Origin: JAJFKB01 sp965230515 | GTDB lineage: Bacteria > Pseudomonadota > Gammaproteobacteria > Pseudomonadales > IMCC2047 | DNA length: 64,000 nt | NCBI GenBank assembly: GCA_965230515.1 | Contig: OZ246007.1 | Location: forward strand, 2,480,001 to 2,544,000 | Direction: 5' to 3' | Shown here: positions 40,870-47,656 of the stretch, one piece after another | Position numbering within the stretch: the first letter of the stretch is position 1 | Layout: the number at the start of each line of letters is the position of its first letter | Program-made: the position numbers and the translations under genes | The notes under the pieces: generated by a model | Databases searched by the model: none | What the model was told of the DNA's origin: nothing | The model's input: the letters and a program-made list of their open reading frames with translations, nothing else

Positions 40870-41542
40870 AAATTTTAGTGAAATAGCGGTCAATGGATTG
40901 TGGAGCAACAACCCTGTCCTGGTTCAGGGCTTGGGACTATGTCCTCTGTTAGCGGTGACCGGGTCTGTAGTGAACGCGCTGGGGTTGGGGATGGCAACGA
41001 TTGCCGTATTGACTGGTGCGAATGTCTCGATATCGCTCGCGCGTAACTATATTCCAGACGCTATCCGTTTACCTATTTTCGTCATCATTATTGCATCTTT
41101 CACGACCTGTATTGAACTGCTGATGAATGCTTTTACCTACGAGCTTTATGAGATTCTCGGTCTATTTATTCCTTTGATTGTGACCAACTGCGTTATTTTG
41201 GGCCGTGCCGATGCCTGTGCCAGCAAGGTTTCCCTGTTGCCGGCGGTATTTGATGGCTTAATGATGGGATTAGGTTTTACCTTGGTGTTGGTGGCGTTGG
41301 GCTCAATCCGTGAGGTGCTGGGAGCCGGGACGCTGTTTTCAAACATGCATTTGTTGTTTGGGCCGGTGGCAGAAAATTGGACCTGGCATTTAATCGATCA
41401 GTATAATGGCTTCCTGTTTGCCATATTACCGCCGGGGGCTTTTCTGGCAACCGGATTGCTGATTGCCGGAAAAAATATTATCTCCCGGCGGATGGCCAAG
41501 CGCAACGTGGCCGCTGCCAATGCTTCGGAATCGGCAGGTTAA
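40859..41542 (+). CDS. rnfE: Rnf electron transport complex subunit RnfE
   Basis: Six-span subunit paralogous to RnfA. ATG 40859 after GGAGG (N-terminus M-A-D-E-N-F-S-E-I-A-V-N-G-L-W) overlaps the rnfG stop. Conserved blocks: V-Q-G-L-G-L-C-P-L-L-A-V-T and V-T-N-C-V-I-L-G-R-A-D. 227 residues. Confidence 0.95.
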   Translation: MADENFSEIAVNGLWSNNPVLVQGLGLCPLLAVTGSVVNALGLGMATIAVLTGANVSISLARNYIPDAIRLPIFVIIIASFTTCIELLMNAFTYELYEILGLFIPLIVTNCVILGRADACASKVSLLPAVFDGLMMGLGFTLVLVALGSIREVLGAGTLFSNMHLLFGPVAENWTWHLIDQYNGFLFAILPPGAFLATGLLIAGKNIISRRMAKRNVAAANASESAG

Positions 41543-41547
41543 GTGTG

Positions 41548-41811
41548 ATGGACGAAAAGAATACGTTTGCGATAGAGGTTGCTTTTGCTGAACCGGGAAA
41601 GCATATCATTATCCCTGTTAAAGTACCCGAGGGTACCAGTGTTTGGGAAGCGGTGGAGCTATCCGGCATACTGGAGAAAGTACCAAGCATCGATTTAGAG
41701 AATCAGGCCATCGGCGTGTATGGCAAGATTGCGCGAAAAGCGAAAGAACAGAAAGTTAAAGAAGGCGATAGAGTTGAGATCTATCGACCGGTGAACTCGA
41801 CAGAATCATAG
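41548..41811 (+). CDS. rnfH: RnfH-like protein (ubiquitin-like fold)
   Basis: Small soluble protein of the RnfH/PasI (UPF0125) family. ATG 41548 begins M-D-E-K-N-T-F-A-I-E-V-A-F-A; an ATG three bases earlier is equivalent. The core V-A-F-A-E-P-x-K and the end G-D-R-V-E-I-Y-R-P are family hallmarks. It is placed at the end of the rnf operon, as in Rhodobacter, where RnfH is part of the gene cluster; its function is not settled. Confidence 0.9.
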   Translation: MDEKNTFAIEVAFAEPGKHIIIPVKVPEGTSVWEAVELSGILEKVPSIDLENQAIGVYGKIARKAKEQKVKEGDRVEIYRPVNSTES

Positions 41812-41851
41812 GGGTGTATCGCAGCACTCACAGTTTGTATAGGAGATATGT

Positions 41852-42289
41852 ATGACCACGATTAATGAATTTATGACCCAGGATCATCGTCGTTGTGACG
41901 AAGTTTTTGCCAGTGCTGAAGCAGAAGTAGATCAGGGTAACTGGGAAGAAGCCGCGAAAATTACCAATGATTTTCTGGATTCAATGGAGGCCCATTTCAG
42001 AATGGAAGAGCAGGTGCTGTTTCCTGCACTTGAGAATAAAACCGGTATGACCATGGGTCCCACTCAGGTGATGCGACAGGAGCACGATCAGATGCGGGTT
42101 CTGTTTGATCAAATGCGCTACGCACTTGATTCTCAGGATGAGGATGAATTTCTGGGATCGAGCGAAACATTGCTGATTACCATGCAGCAACACAATATGA
42201 AGGAAGAGGGCATTGTTTACCCGATGAGTGATGAGCAACTCACGGAAGAAAATGCGGAAGTTCTGGAGCAAATGAAGGCTGTGGTCTAG
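41852..42289 (+). CDS. Hemerythrin HHE-domain protein
   Basis: 145-residue di-iron protein candidate. Histidines stand in the expected places: D-H-R-R-C-D (residue 11), E-A-H-F-R-M-E-E-Q-V-L-F-P (about 48), Q-E-H-D-Q-M-R (about 76) and Q-Q-H-N-M-K-E-E-G-I-V-Y-P (about 114). Such proteins bind oxygen or nitric oxide or act in FeS repair (RIC/YtfE group), but without the N-terminal ScdA domain here. Shine-Dalgarno AGGAGA at 41841-41846. Followed after three bases by a DUF2249 gene. Confidence 0.9.
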   Translation: MTTINEFMTQDHRRCDEVFASAEAEVDQGNWEEAAKITNDFLDSMEAHFRMEEQVLFPALENKTGMTMGPTQVMRQEHDQMRVLFDQMRYALDSQDEDEFLGSSETLLITMQQHNMKEEGIVYPMSDEQLTEENAEVLEQMKAVV

Positions 42290-42292
42290 CGA

Positions 42293-42580
42293 ATGGAGAG
42301 TCATCCTGATGAACTGTTTGTAGACCTGCAAGGCCTGGAGCCTCCAGACCCTTTCGTGCGTTCGATTGAAGCGCTGCAGCAGTTGCAGGAGGGGCAGTAT
42401 CTCCATCTGCTGCATACACGATTGCCGGTCATGCTGTTCCCGGAGCTAGAGCCGAGAGGTTTTCTTTCGGATTCCTGTCAGGACAAGCAGCAACGGTTTC
42501 ATATTATCATCTGGCGGCAGTCTGATGCCCGGGCTGCCAGTGCCGCGCAACAACATCTTGAGCGTTTACGAAACGAATGA
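42293..42580 (+). CDS. DUF2249-domain protein
   Basis: 95-residue protein with the DUF2249 pattern: V-D-L-Q-G-L-E-P-P-D-P near the start, L-L-H-T-R-L-P-V-M-L-F-P-E-L-E-P-R-G in the middle. DUF2249 has a TusA-like fold and is often linked to hemerythrin and denitrification or NO-related genes. Start is 3 bp after the hemerythrin gene; its stop overlaps the next gene as ATGA. Function unknown; a role in NO or sulfur-related redox chemistry is a family-level guess. Confidence 0.82.
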   Translation: MESHPDELFVDLQGLEPPDPFVRSIEALQQLQEGQYLHLLHTRLPVMLFPELEPRGFLSDSCQDKQQRFHIIIWRQSDARAASAAQQHLERLRNE

Positions 42581-43914
42581 AGCTCGAAGGACTCTCTTTA
42601 CAACAAGCGCCACCCATTTCGGTACCCTTTCGTTTTTTCCTGGCTGCGCCTTTGTTCGGTATTCTCGCGGCTCTGTCCATTATTTGGATCGGTGATGAGT
42701 CGCTGATCTCCCGCTGGACTCCGGGGACACTGGCGATAACCCATGGATTGCTGCTCGGTTTTTTGACCAGCATCATGTTTGGTGCCCAGATGCAGATGCT
42801 ACCGGTATTGGCGGGCGCTGTTGTCAGTAATCCGAGGCAGTTGAGCTGGATAATTCAGGTAGCCTGGATTGCTGGGGTATTGCTGTTGCAGCTGGCGTTT
42901 GTCAAAGGGGGTGCGTGGCTGTTTCAACTAGCGGTGGTATTACTCGGTGGCGCGGTGCTGGTGTTTATAGGTTCATCTGGCGCTGCATTGTATCGGGCGA
43001 CTTCCAATATCGCGTCGGTCCCGGGCATGAAGCTGGCTTTGATCGCGTTACTGGTGACTATAGCGTGGGGTGTTTATTTGGGACTTGGTCATAGTGGATT
43101 GCTGGTTTTGCAGCGCCCGGCGGGGACCAATATTCATCTCATGTGGGGGTTGTTGGGTTGGGTAGGATTGCTGATTGTCTCGGTTGCTTACCAGGTGGTA
43201 CCTCTGTTTCAGATTACCGAAGCTTATCCAAAATGGTTAACCGGCAATTTTGCCCCAGGTGCTTTTGTGTTGTTGCTGTTGAGGATGATTCTTGTGCTGG
43301 CGCAGCAACATTTTGAATCTGCTGCTCAGCAACTCACTCAATATGCGATTGTGCTGGTCGACCTGCTGGTCTCAGCCGGGCTGGTGGCTTTTGCATGTAT
43401 TACACTACAGTTGCAAAAGAAGCGGAAGCGCAAAGTCAAAGACAGCCATCAGCAGTTTTGGCGAGTCGCCTGTTACGGGCTGATTGCGGCTGTGCTCGGT
43501 TGGTGGGGAGCGTACGGAATGTCGGATCCCGCGCTGAAAGAGTTGGTGCTGTTTATCAGTACGGTGCTGTTTATAGCGTGCTTTGTGATGCCCGTGGTAA
43601 CCGGAATGCTCTACAAAATAGTAGCGTTTCTAATCTGGTTTCATCTACAGGGGCTGAATACGGACCGCATGATGGCTGGTAAGCCAGCCATTAAAGTGCC
43701 GCATATGAAAGCGGTTATTGCCGAGAAACAGGTGAAGGGGCAGCTCAGAGTGCTATATCCGGCTATGATGATAACACCTCTGCTTATCGTTTGGCCGCAG
43801 TGGCTCAGTATTCCGGCGGGCTTGGCGTGGACCGCGCACTTTTGCGTTATGCTGCTTAATCTGGTGCGCGCTTATCGGGATTATCTGGAGTACGCCAAGG
43901 CAGGCGCTGAATAA
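42577..43914 (+). CDS. NnrS-like polytopic membrane protein
   Basis: 445-residue integral membrane protein with about 12 hydrophobic segments. F-R-F-F-L-A-A-P-L-F near the start, T-H-G-L-L-L-G-F near residue 50 and a later N-I-H-L-M-W-G-L-L-G-W block resemble the NnrS (heme/copper, nitric-oxide response) family more than any transporter I recognise; the histidines in T-H-G, N-I-H and a W-F-H-L-Q block could bind metal. ATGA-coupled to the DUF2249 gene. The trio hemerythrin-DUF2249-NnrS-like suggests a nitric-oxide or low-oxygen response unit appended to the rnf operon. Confidence 0.6.
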   Translation: MKLEGLSLQQAPPISVPFRFFLAAPLFGILAALSIIWIGDESLISRWTPGTLAITHGLLLGFLTSIMFGAQMQMLPVLAGAVVSNPRQLSWIIQVAWIAGVLLLQLAFVKGGAWLFQLAVVLLGGAVLVFIGSSGAALYRATSNIASVPGMKLALIALLVTIAWGVYLGLGHSGLLVLQRPAGTNIHLMWGLLGWVGLLIVSVAYQVVPLFQITEAYPKWLTGNFAPGAFVLLLLRMILVLAQQHFESAAQQLTQYAIVLVDLLVSAGLVAFACITLQLQKKRKRKVKDSHQQFWRVACYGLIAAVLGWWGAYGMSDPALKELVLFISTVLFIACFVMPVVTGMLYKIVAFLIWFHLQGLNTDRMMAGKPAIKVPHMKAVIAEKQVKGQLRVLYPAMMITPLLIVWPQWLSIPAGLAWTAHFCVMLLNLVRAYRDYLEYAKAGAE

Positions 43915-43945
43915 AGCGTCTGCCGGCGTCAGCAAGGCTTTTACG

Positions 43946-44848
43946 TTAAAGGTTTTGTACTCCAATAGACTCGCCGGATGCAGCTACTTTCTGTTGTAGT
44001 CGTTGCCAATCAGCGTCAATATTAGCCTGCATCCTGGCCACCTCCTGTTCACTGACATGGCGGTAACGCTTTTGCCCCACCAGATATTGTTCCACGGTGG
44101 CTGTTTTGCTGGTGTGGTTCAGGCGATAGTGTTGGCCATTCTCAATTTCATAGAGTGGCCAAACGCCCGCTTCCACGGCCAGCCTCGCAAGACGAATACC
44201 CGCATCATCCGCTAGCCCCCAACCGGCAATACAAGGAATAAGCACGCTGATAAACTTGAAGCCACGGATATTTTTTGCCTTATTTACCTTGGCTACCATA
44301 TCCTTGATATTGCTTGGGGAGGTGGTCGCGACATAAGGCGTATCGTGTGCGGCAAGAATTTCAATCATGTTTTTCTTGCGTGATGACTTACCTTCAGGCG
44401 TGGAGCCGGTGACCGCCATAAGTGGCGTCGAGGAGCTTTTTTGGCCACCGGTATTCATGTAGCCTTCATTGTCGAAGCAGATGTAGAGCAGGTCTTCATT
44501 GCGCTCGACAGCCGATGAAAGTGCTTGGAAACCAATATCGTAGGTGCCGCCATCTCCGGCAAGACAGATAACGGTGGTATCTTTTTTACCCCGGGCGTTG
44601 AGCGCCCGTTTTACGCCGCTTGCTGTAGCGGCAGTTGATTCAAGTGTGGTCTGGCAGACCGGGATTCCCATCGCACTGTGCGGATGCATACCGCAGATCA
44701 CCGCTCCACAGGAAGGAGGCACTACTGCAATGGCATCTGAACCGATGGTGTTGAGAATGACGCGCATTGCCAGTGCTTCGCTGCAACCGGCACAGGCGAC
44801 ATGACCCGAAGTGAAAAAACCGTCATCTTGATATTCTGGGAAACTCAT
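43946..44848 (-). CDS. 2-oxoacid:acceptor oxidoreductase beta subunit (TPP-binding, PadI/PorB-like)
   Basis: Thiamine-diphosphate-binding beta subunit of a 2-oxoacid:ferredoxin oxidoreductase. ATG 44848 (M-S-F-P-E-Y-Q-D-D-G-F) is five bases after the alpha gene. C-A-G-C near residue 20 and later cysteines bind the [4Fe-4S] cluster; the TPP motif is G-D-G-G-T-Y-D-I-G with D-N-E-G-Y about 30 residues on. Y-M-N-T-G-G-Q-K-S-S follows. About 300 residues. In the phenylglyoxylate oxidoreductase of Azoarcus the corresponding subunit is PadI. The substrate is not determined by sequence; proximity to Pad-like genes favours phenylglyoxylate. Confidence 0.85.
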   Translation of the reverse strand: MSFPEYQDDGFFTSGHVACAGCSEALAMRVILNTIGSDAIAVVPPSCGAVICGMHPHSAMGIPVCQTTLESTAATASGVKRALNARGKKDTTVICLAGDGGTYDIGFQALSSAVERNEDLLYICFDNEGYMNTGGQKSSSTPLMAVTGSTPEGKSSRKKNMIEILAAHDTPYVATTSPSNIKDMVAKVNKAKNIRGFKFISVLIPCIAGWGLADDAGIRLARLAVEAGVWPLYEIENGQHYRLNHTSKTATVEQYLVGQKRYRHVSEQEVARMQANIDADWQRLQQKVAASGESIGVQNL

Positions 44849-44852
44849 AATT

Positions 44853-46010
44853 TTACTCCGCCCAGACCGATTGCACGACTGGGTCTGCATTGGAATAGGC
44901 AGCAACCCATTCCTCAATTTTTTCAGGGGTTACGTTTAGTCCGCTTACACCGGCAAGTAAACCGTGCAGCTTGGGTGTTCGCTCCATACCGAAAAGAGCT
45001 GCTTTTAACTCCTGATGTAACACGCCGCCAAGACCTGGGGAGAAGTTGCGGTCCATGGCCAGAATGCAGGGTGTGTCTTTTAGTGCTTCACGAATCTGCT
45101 GGTAGGGGAAAGGCCTGAAAAGGCGAACTTTGAGTAATCCCACAGATATTCCTTTTTCACGCATCGCGTCAATGGCGACTTTAGCAGTACCGCACATGCT
45201 ACCCATGGTGACGATTACCGTTTCGGCACCTTCCATCCGGTAGCCTTCAATCATAGGATATTCCCGGCCGGTCAGTGACTGCCACTCCTGACTTGCCTGT
45301 TCGGCTATGCCGTACACCTGTTGCATTGCATTATCCATATCGCGGCGTGACTGGTAATGGGTGTTCTGGTCCAGTACATAGCCAAAGGATTCAACCTTTC
45401 CGGGATCAAGCATGTGCTTTGGGTTGTAGGGTGGTAAAAACGAATCGACGATCTCCTGACTAGGGACCTCGATGGGCTCCATTGCATGGGATACATAAAA
45501 AGCTTCATGATTGACCATAGCAGGCAAGCTGACCGCTTCAGCAATTCGGTAAGCGAGAATGGTGGTGTCTATCGATTCCTGCGGTGATTCGCAGTACAGC
45601 TGAATCCAGCCTGTATCACGCTGCGCCAGGCTGTCGGTCTGATCCGGCCAAAACCCCCAGGGCGAGGCAACAGTTCGGTTTACATTGAAAACCACTATCG
45701 GTGTGCTGGCCCCTGCTGCCCAGTGCAGCAATTCGTGCATCAGCAGCAATCCCTGAGAGGAAGTCGCTGTAAATACGCGGGCGCCGGTCAGAGAGGCGCT
45801 GATACAGGCGGACATTGCCGAGTGCTCGGATTCTGGTGTCAGCAGTTCAGCATTCATCTCGCCGGACGCCTGGAAGTCGGTAATTTTTTCGAGAATAGGC
45901 GTTTGGGGGGTGATCGGGTAGACCGGAATTACGTCCGGGCGAGCCAACCGGGCGCCCCAGGCTACGGCGTGGTTGCCGCTTAATAACATCTGATTACTTG
46001 GCTGCGTCAT
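44853..46010 (-). CDS. 2-oxoacid:acceptor oxidoreductase alpha subunit (PadG/PorA-like)
   Basis: Alpha subunit, 385 residues. Features: V-Y-P-I-T-P-Q-T-P at residue 30, E-S-E-H-S-A-M-S near 60, T-S-S-Q-G-L near 85 and N-V-N-R-T-V-A-S-P near 110, all characteristic of the pyrimidine-binding domain; then a domain II with V-T-M-G-S-M-C-G-T. There is no fused gamma domain. Genes for gamma and for a delta ferredoxin subunit, which normally accompany alpha and beta, are not present nearby, so they must be elsewhere or the complex is reduced. The terminator-like hairpin upstream (46063-46090) separates it from the molybdoenzyme operon. Confidence 0.85.
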   Translation of the reverse strand: MTQPSNQMLLSGNHAVAWGARLARPDVIPVYPITPQTPILEKITDFQASGEMNAELLTPESEHSAMSACISASLTGARVFTATSSQGLLLMHELLHWAAGASTPIVVFNVNRTVASPWGFWPDQTDSLAQRDTGWIQLYCESPQESIDTTILAYRIAEAVSLPAMVNHEAFYVSHAMEPIEVPSQEIVDSFLPPYNPKHMLDPGKVESFGYVLDQNTHYQSRRDMDNAMQQVYGIAEQASQEWQSLTGREYPMIEGYRMEGAETVIVTMGSMCGTAKVAIDAMREKGISVGLLKVRLFRPFPYQQIREALKDTPCILAMDRNFSPGLGGVLHQELKAALFGMERTPKLHGLLAGVSGLNVTPEKIEEWVAAYSNADPVVQSVWAE

Positions 46011-46062
46011 TCGTATACATCCTGCTGCGCCGGGAGACGGCGCGAAAACTGATCAAAAATAT

Positions 46063-46090
46063 CTATGGGAAGACGCCGATCTTCCCATAG
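46063..46090 (-). terminator. Terminator of the molybdoenzyme operon
   Basis: Perfect 11-bp stem CTATGGGAAGA / TCTTCCCATAG with a six-base loop, followed on the minus strand by ATATTTTTGATC. It lies between the membrane-subunit gene and the 2-oxoacid oxidoreductase alpha gene. Confidence 0.82.
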
Positions 46091-46109
46091 TACTTATTTC
46101 ACCTGTTGA

Positions 46110-46994
46110 TTACCAACCCTGATTGGTCAGTCGGCTATCGCCTTTACCCCGAATCGGGGTGCGCGGTATCGCAAAACCCCGGGTCTGCGCCGCCCTGGTA
46201 ATGATCGCCGCCTTCGACAACCAGCCCATCGCGGCTGCCAGTAATCCCGCTGCCGGAATCGCCAGGGATTTTAGGTTCGGCTGCCACGAGACCAGAACGA
46301 GTAGCACAATCGGTATCAGATGACCCACCAGCATCAGAGGTCCCCGCAATTTCTTCAGTACCGCCAGCGTCGCCGTGGGTGCATTGGTCTGCACCAGCTG
46401 CTGCTGATAACGTAGCCACGCCAGGGCTCTTACGATTAGCAGCAGCGCAAAGCCCAGCATCGTGCCCTCATTGACCAGCCCCGGTACACACAACGCCAAC
46501 CCGGTGCCTTCCACCAACCCCGTGCTCAGAATATAAGGCGTCAACGCCGGACTTGCCCACGAAGGAATCCCCTTCGCCGCCCGTAACATTCGCGCCTGAC
46601 AGTACAGATAACCCGCCGCAATCACACCAATCGCACTGCTCACCAGTGCACCCTTGGCCGCCGGCGGGTAAAACAGCAACAAGGCGCCCAGGGTAAACAG
46701 CGGAATCGCCAATATCCCCTCGCGTGTCATCCAGGAGGTCTCCGGATGAAAAAACAGATTCATCGAACGCCATGGCCGGCCAATCTCCAGCCACACCATA
46801 AACAGGCCAAAGGCCACAAAGCCCAGACCCAGCAACAGACCCGTCGCATACGGCGCACCCGCCAGCACCAGCAGTGCTGTCGCGATCAACAACCCGGTAC
46901 CCGTACCACCACCAATAAAGTTACACGCCGCCCGCAGATCCCAGGAGGTCTGTAAGCGGGGCAAGGGACCCTTACCCTTAAATGCACCCGTCAT
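46110..46994 (-). CDS. DmsC/PadD-like membrane subunit of molybdoenzyme
   Basis: Polytopic (about eight-span) membrane subunit of a DMSO-reductase-family enzyme complex, 294 residues. It has the loop W-L-E-I-G-R-P-W-R-S-M-N-L-F-F-H-P-E-T-S-W, typical of the DmsC-type anchor, and should exchange electrons with the quinone pool. The start overlaps the FeS-subunit stop as ATGA. G+C is clearly higher than in flanking genes. Best guess is PadD of phenylacetyl-CoA:acceptor oxidoreductase, but DmsC-type anchors serve many enzymes. Confidence 0.72.
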   Translation of the reverse strand: MTGAFKGKGPLPRLQTSWDLRAACNFIGGGTGTGLLIATALLVLAGAPYATGLLLGLGFVAFGLFMVWLEIGRPWRSMNLFFHPETSWMTREGILAIPLFTLGALLLFYPPAAKGALVSSAIGVIAAGYLYCQARMLRAAKGIPSWASPALTPYILSTGLVEGTGLALCVPGLVNEGTMLGFALLLIVRALAWLRYQQQLVQTNAPTATLAVLKKLRGPLMLVGHLIPIVLLVLVSWQPNLKSLAIPAAGLLAAAMGWLSKAAIITRAAQTRGFAIPRTPIRGKGDSRLTNQGW

Positions 46995-47656
46995 AGCAAA
47001 TCCTCCATCGACTTCTTATCCCAGATATAATAAAACCCCGGCTCGGTACCCAGCTCCTCATGCATCCGAAAATGCTCGGAATTGTCCAGCAACTGACTGA
47101 CCTGACTGTCCGGATCCTCTTTATCACCAAAGGTCAGTGCCCCGGTAATGCAGGAGTTCACACAGGCCGGTGTGGCCTCCGGATGTTCACCGGCCTTATG
47201 GCCGTTCGCCACACCCGCTTCCACCACGTCATTACAGAAGGTACACTTCTGCGCCACACCAATGGTCGCCTCATTGGCCCGCTTCGCTTCATGGGGCATC
47301 GGTTCATCCCCATAGGCGTAGTTCGGCTTCTCCACCTTAAACCGGGCATCGTAAGGACAGGCCACCGCACAGTACGCACAACCAATACACAGGTCATAAT
47401 CGATCTGTACCGTACCGTCCTCCTTCGTAAAGGTCGCCTTGGTCGGACACACCTCTTCACAGGGCGGGTTGGCGCAGTGCTGACAGCCGGTCGGCAAGAA
47501 CACCCGGTTCACATTCGGGTATTCACCCACTTCAATATCCACCACCCGGCGCCATTGCACACCCGGTGGCGTGCTGTTCGCCTGCTTGCACGCAGCCGTA
47601 CAGGTCTGACAGCCAATACAGCGGCGCAGATCCGCAACCATTACATAACGTGTCAT
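46991..47656 (-). CDS. Four-cluster ferredoxin subunit of molybdoenzyme (PadC-like)
   Basis: 221-residue electron-transfer subunit of the DmsB/NrfC class. Four cysteine groups: C-I-G-C-Q-T-C-T-A-A-C; C-Q-H-C-A-N-P-P-C-E-E-V-C-P; C-I-G-C-A-Y-C-A-V-A-C-P; and C-T-F-C with distal cysteines. The sequence Q-W-R-R-V-V-D-I-E-V-G-E-Y-P-N-V resembles PadC-type subunits. No signal peptide, so it lies on the cytoplasmic side with the catalytic subunit. ATGA overlap at both ends. Confidence 0.8.
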   Translation of the reverse strand: MTRYVMVADLRRCIGCQTCTAACKQANSTPPGVQWRRVVDIEVGEYPNVNRVFLPTGCQHCANPPCEEVCPTKATFTKEDGTVQIDYDLCIGCAYCAVACPYDARFKVEKPNYAYGDEPMPHEAKRANEATIGVAQKCTFCNDVVEAGVANGHKAGEHPEATPACVNSCITGALTFGDKEDPDSQVSQLLDNSEHFRMHEELGTEPGFYYIWDKKSMEDLL

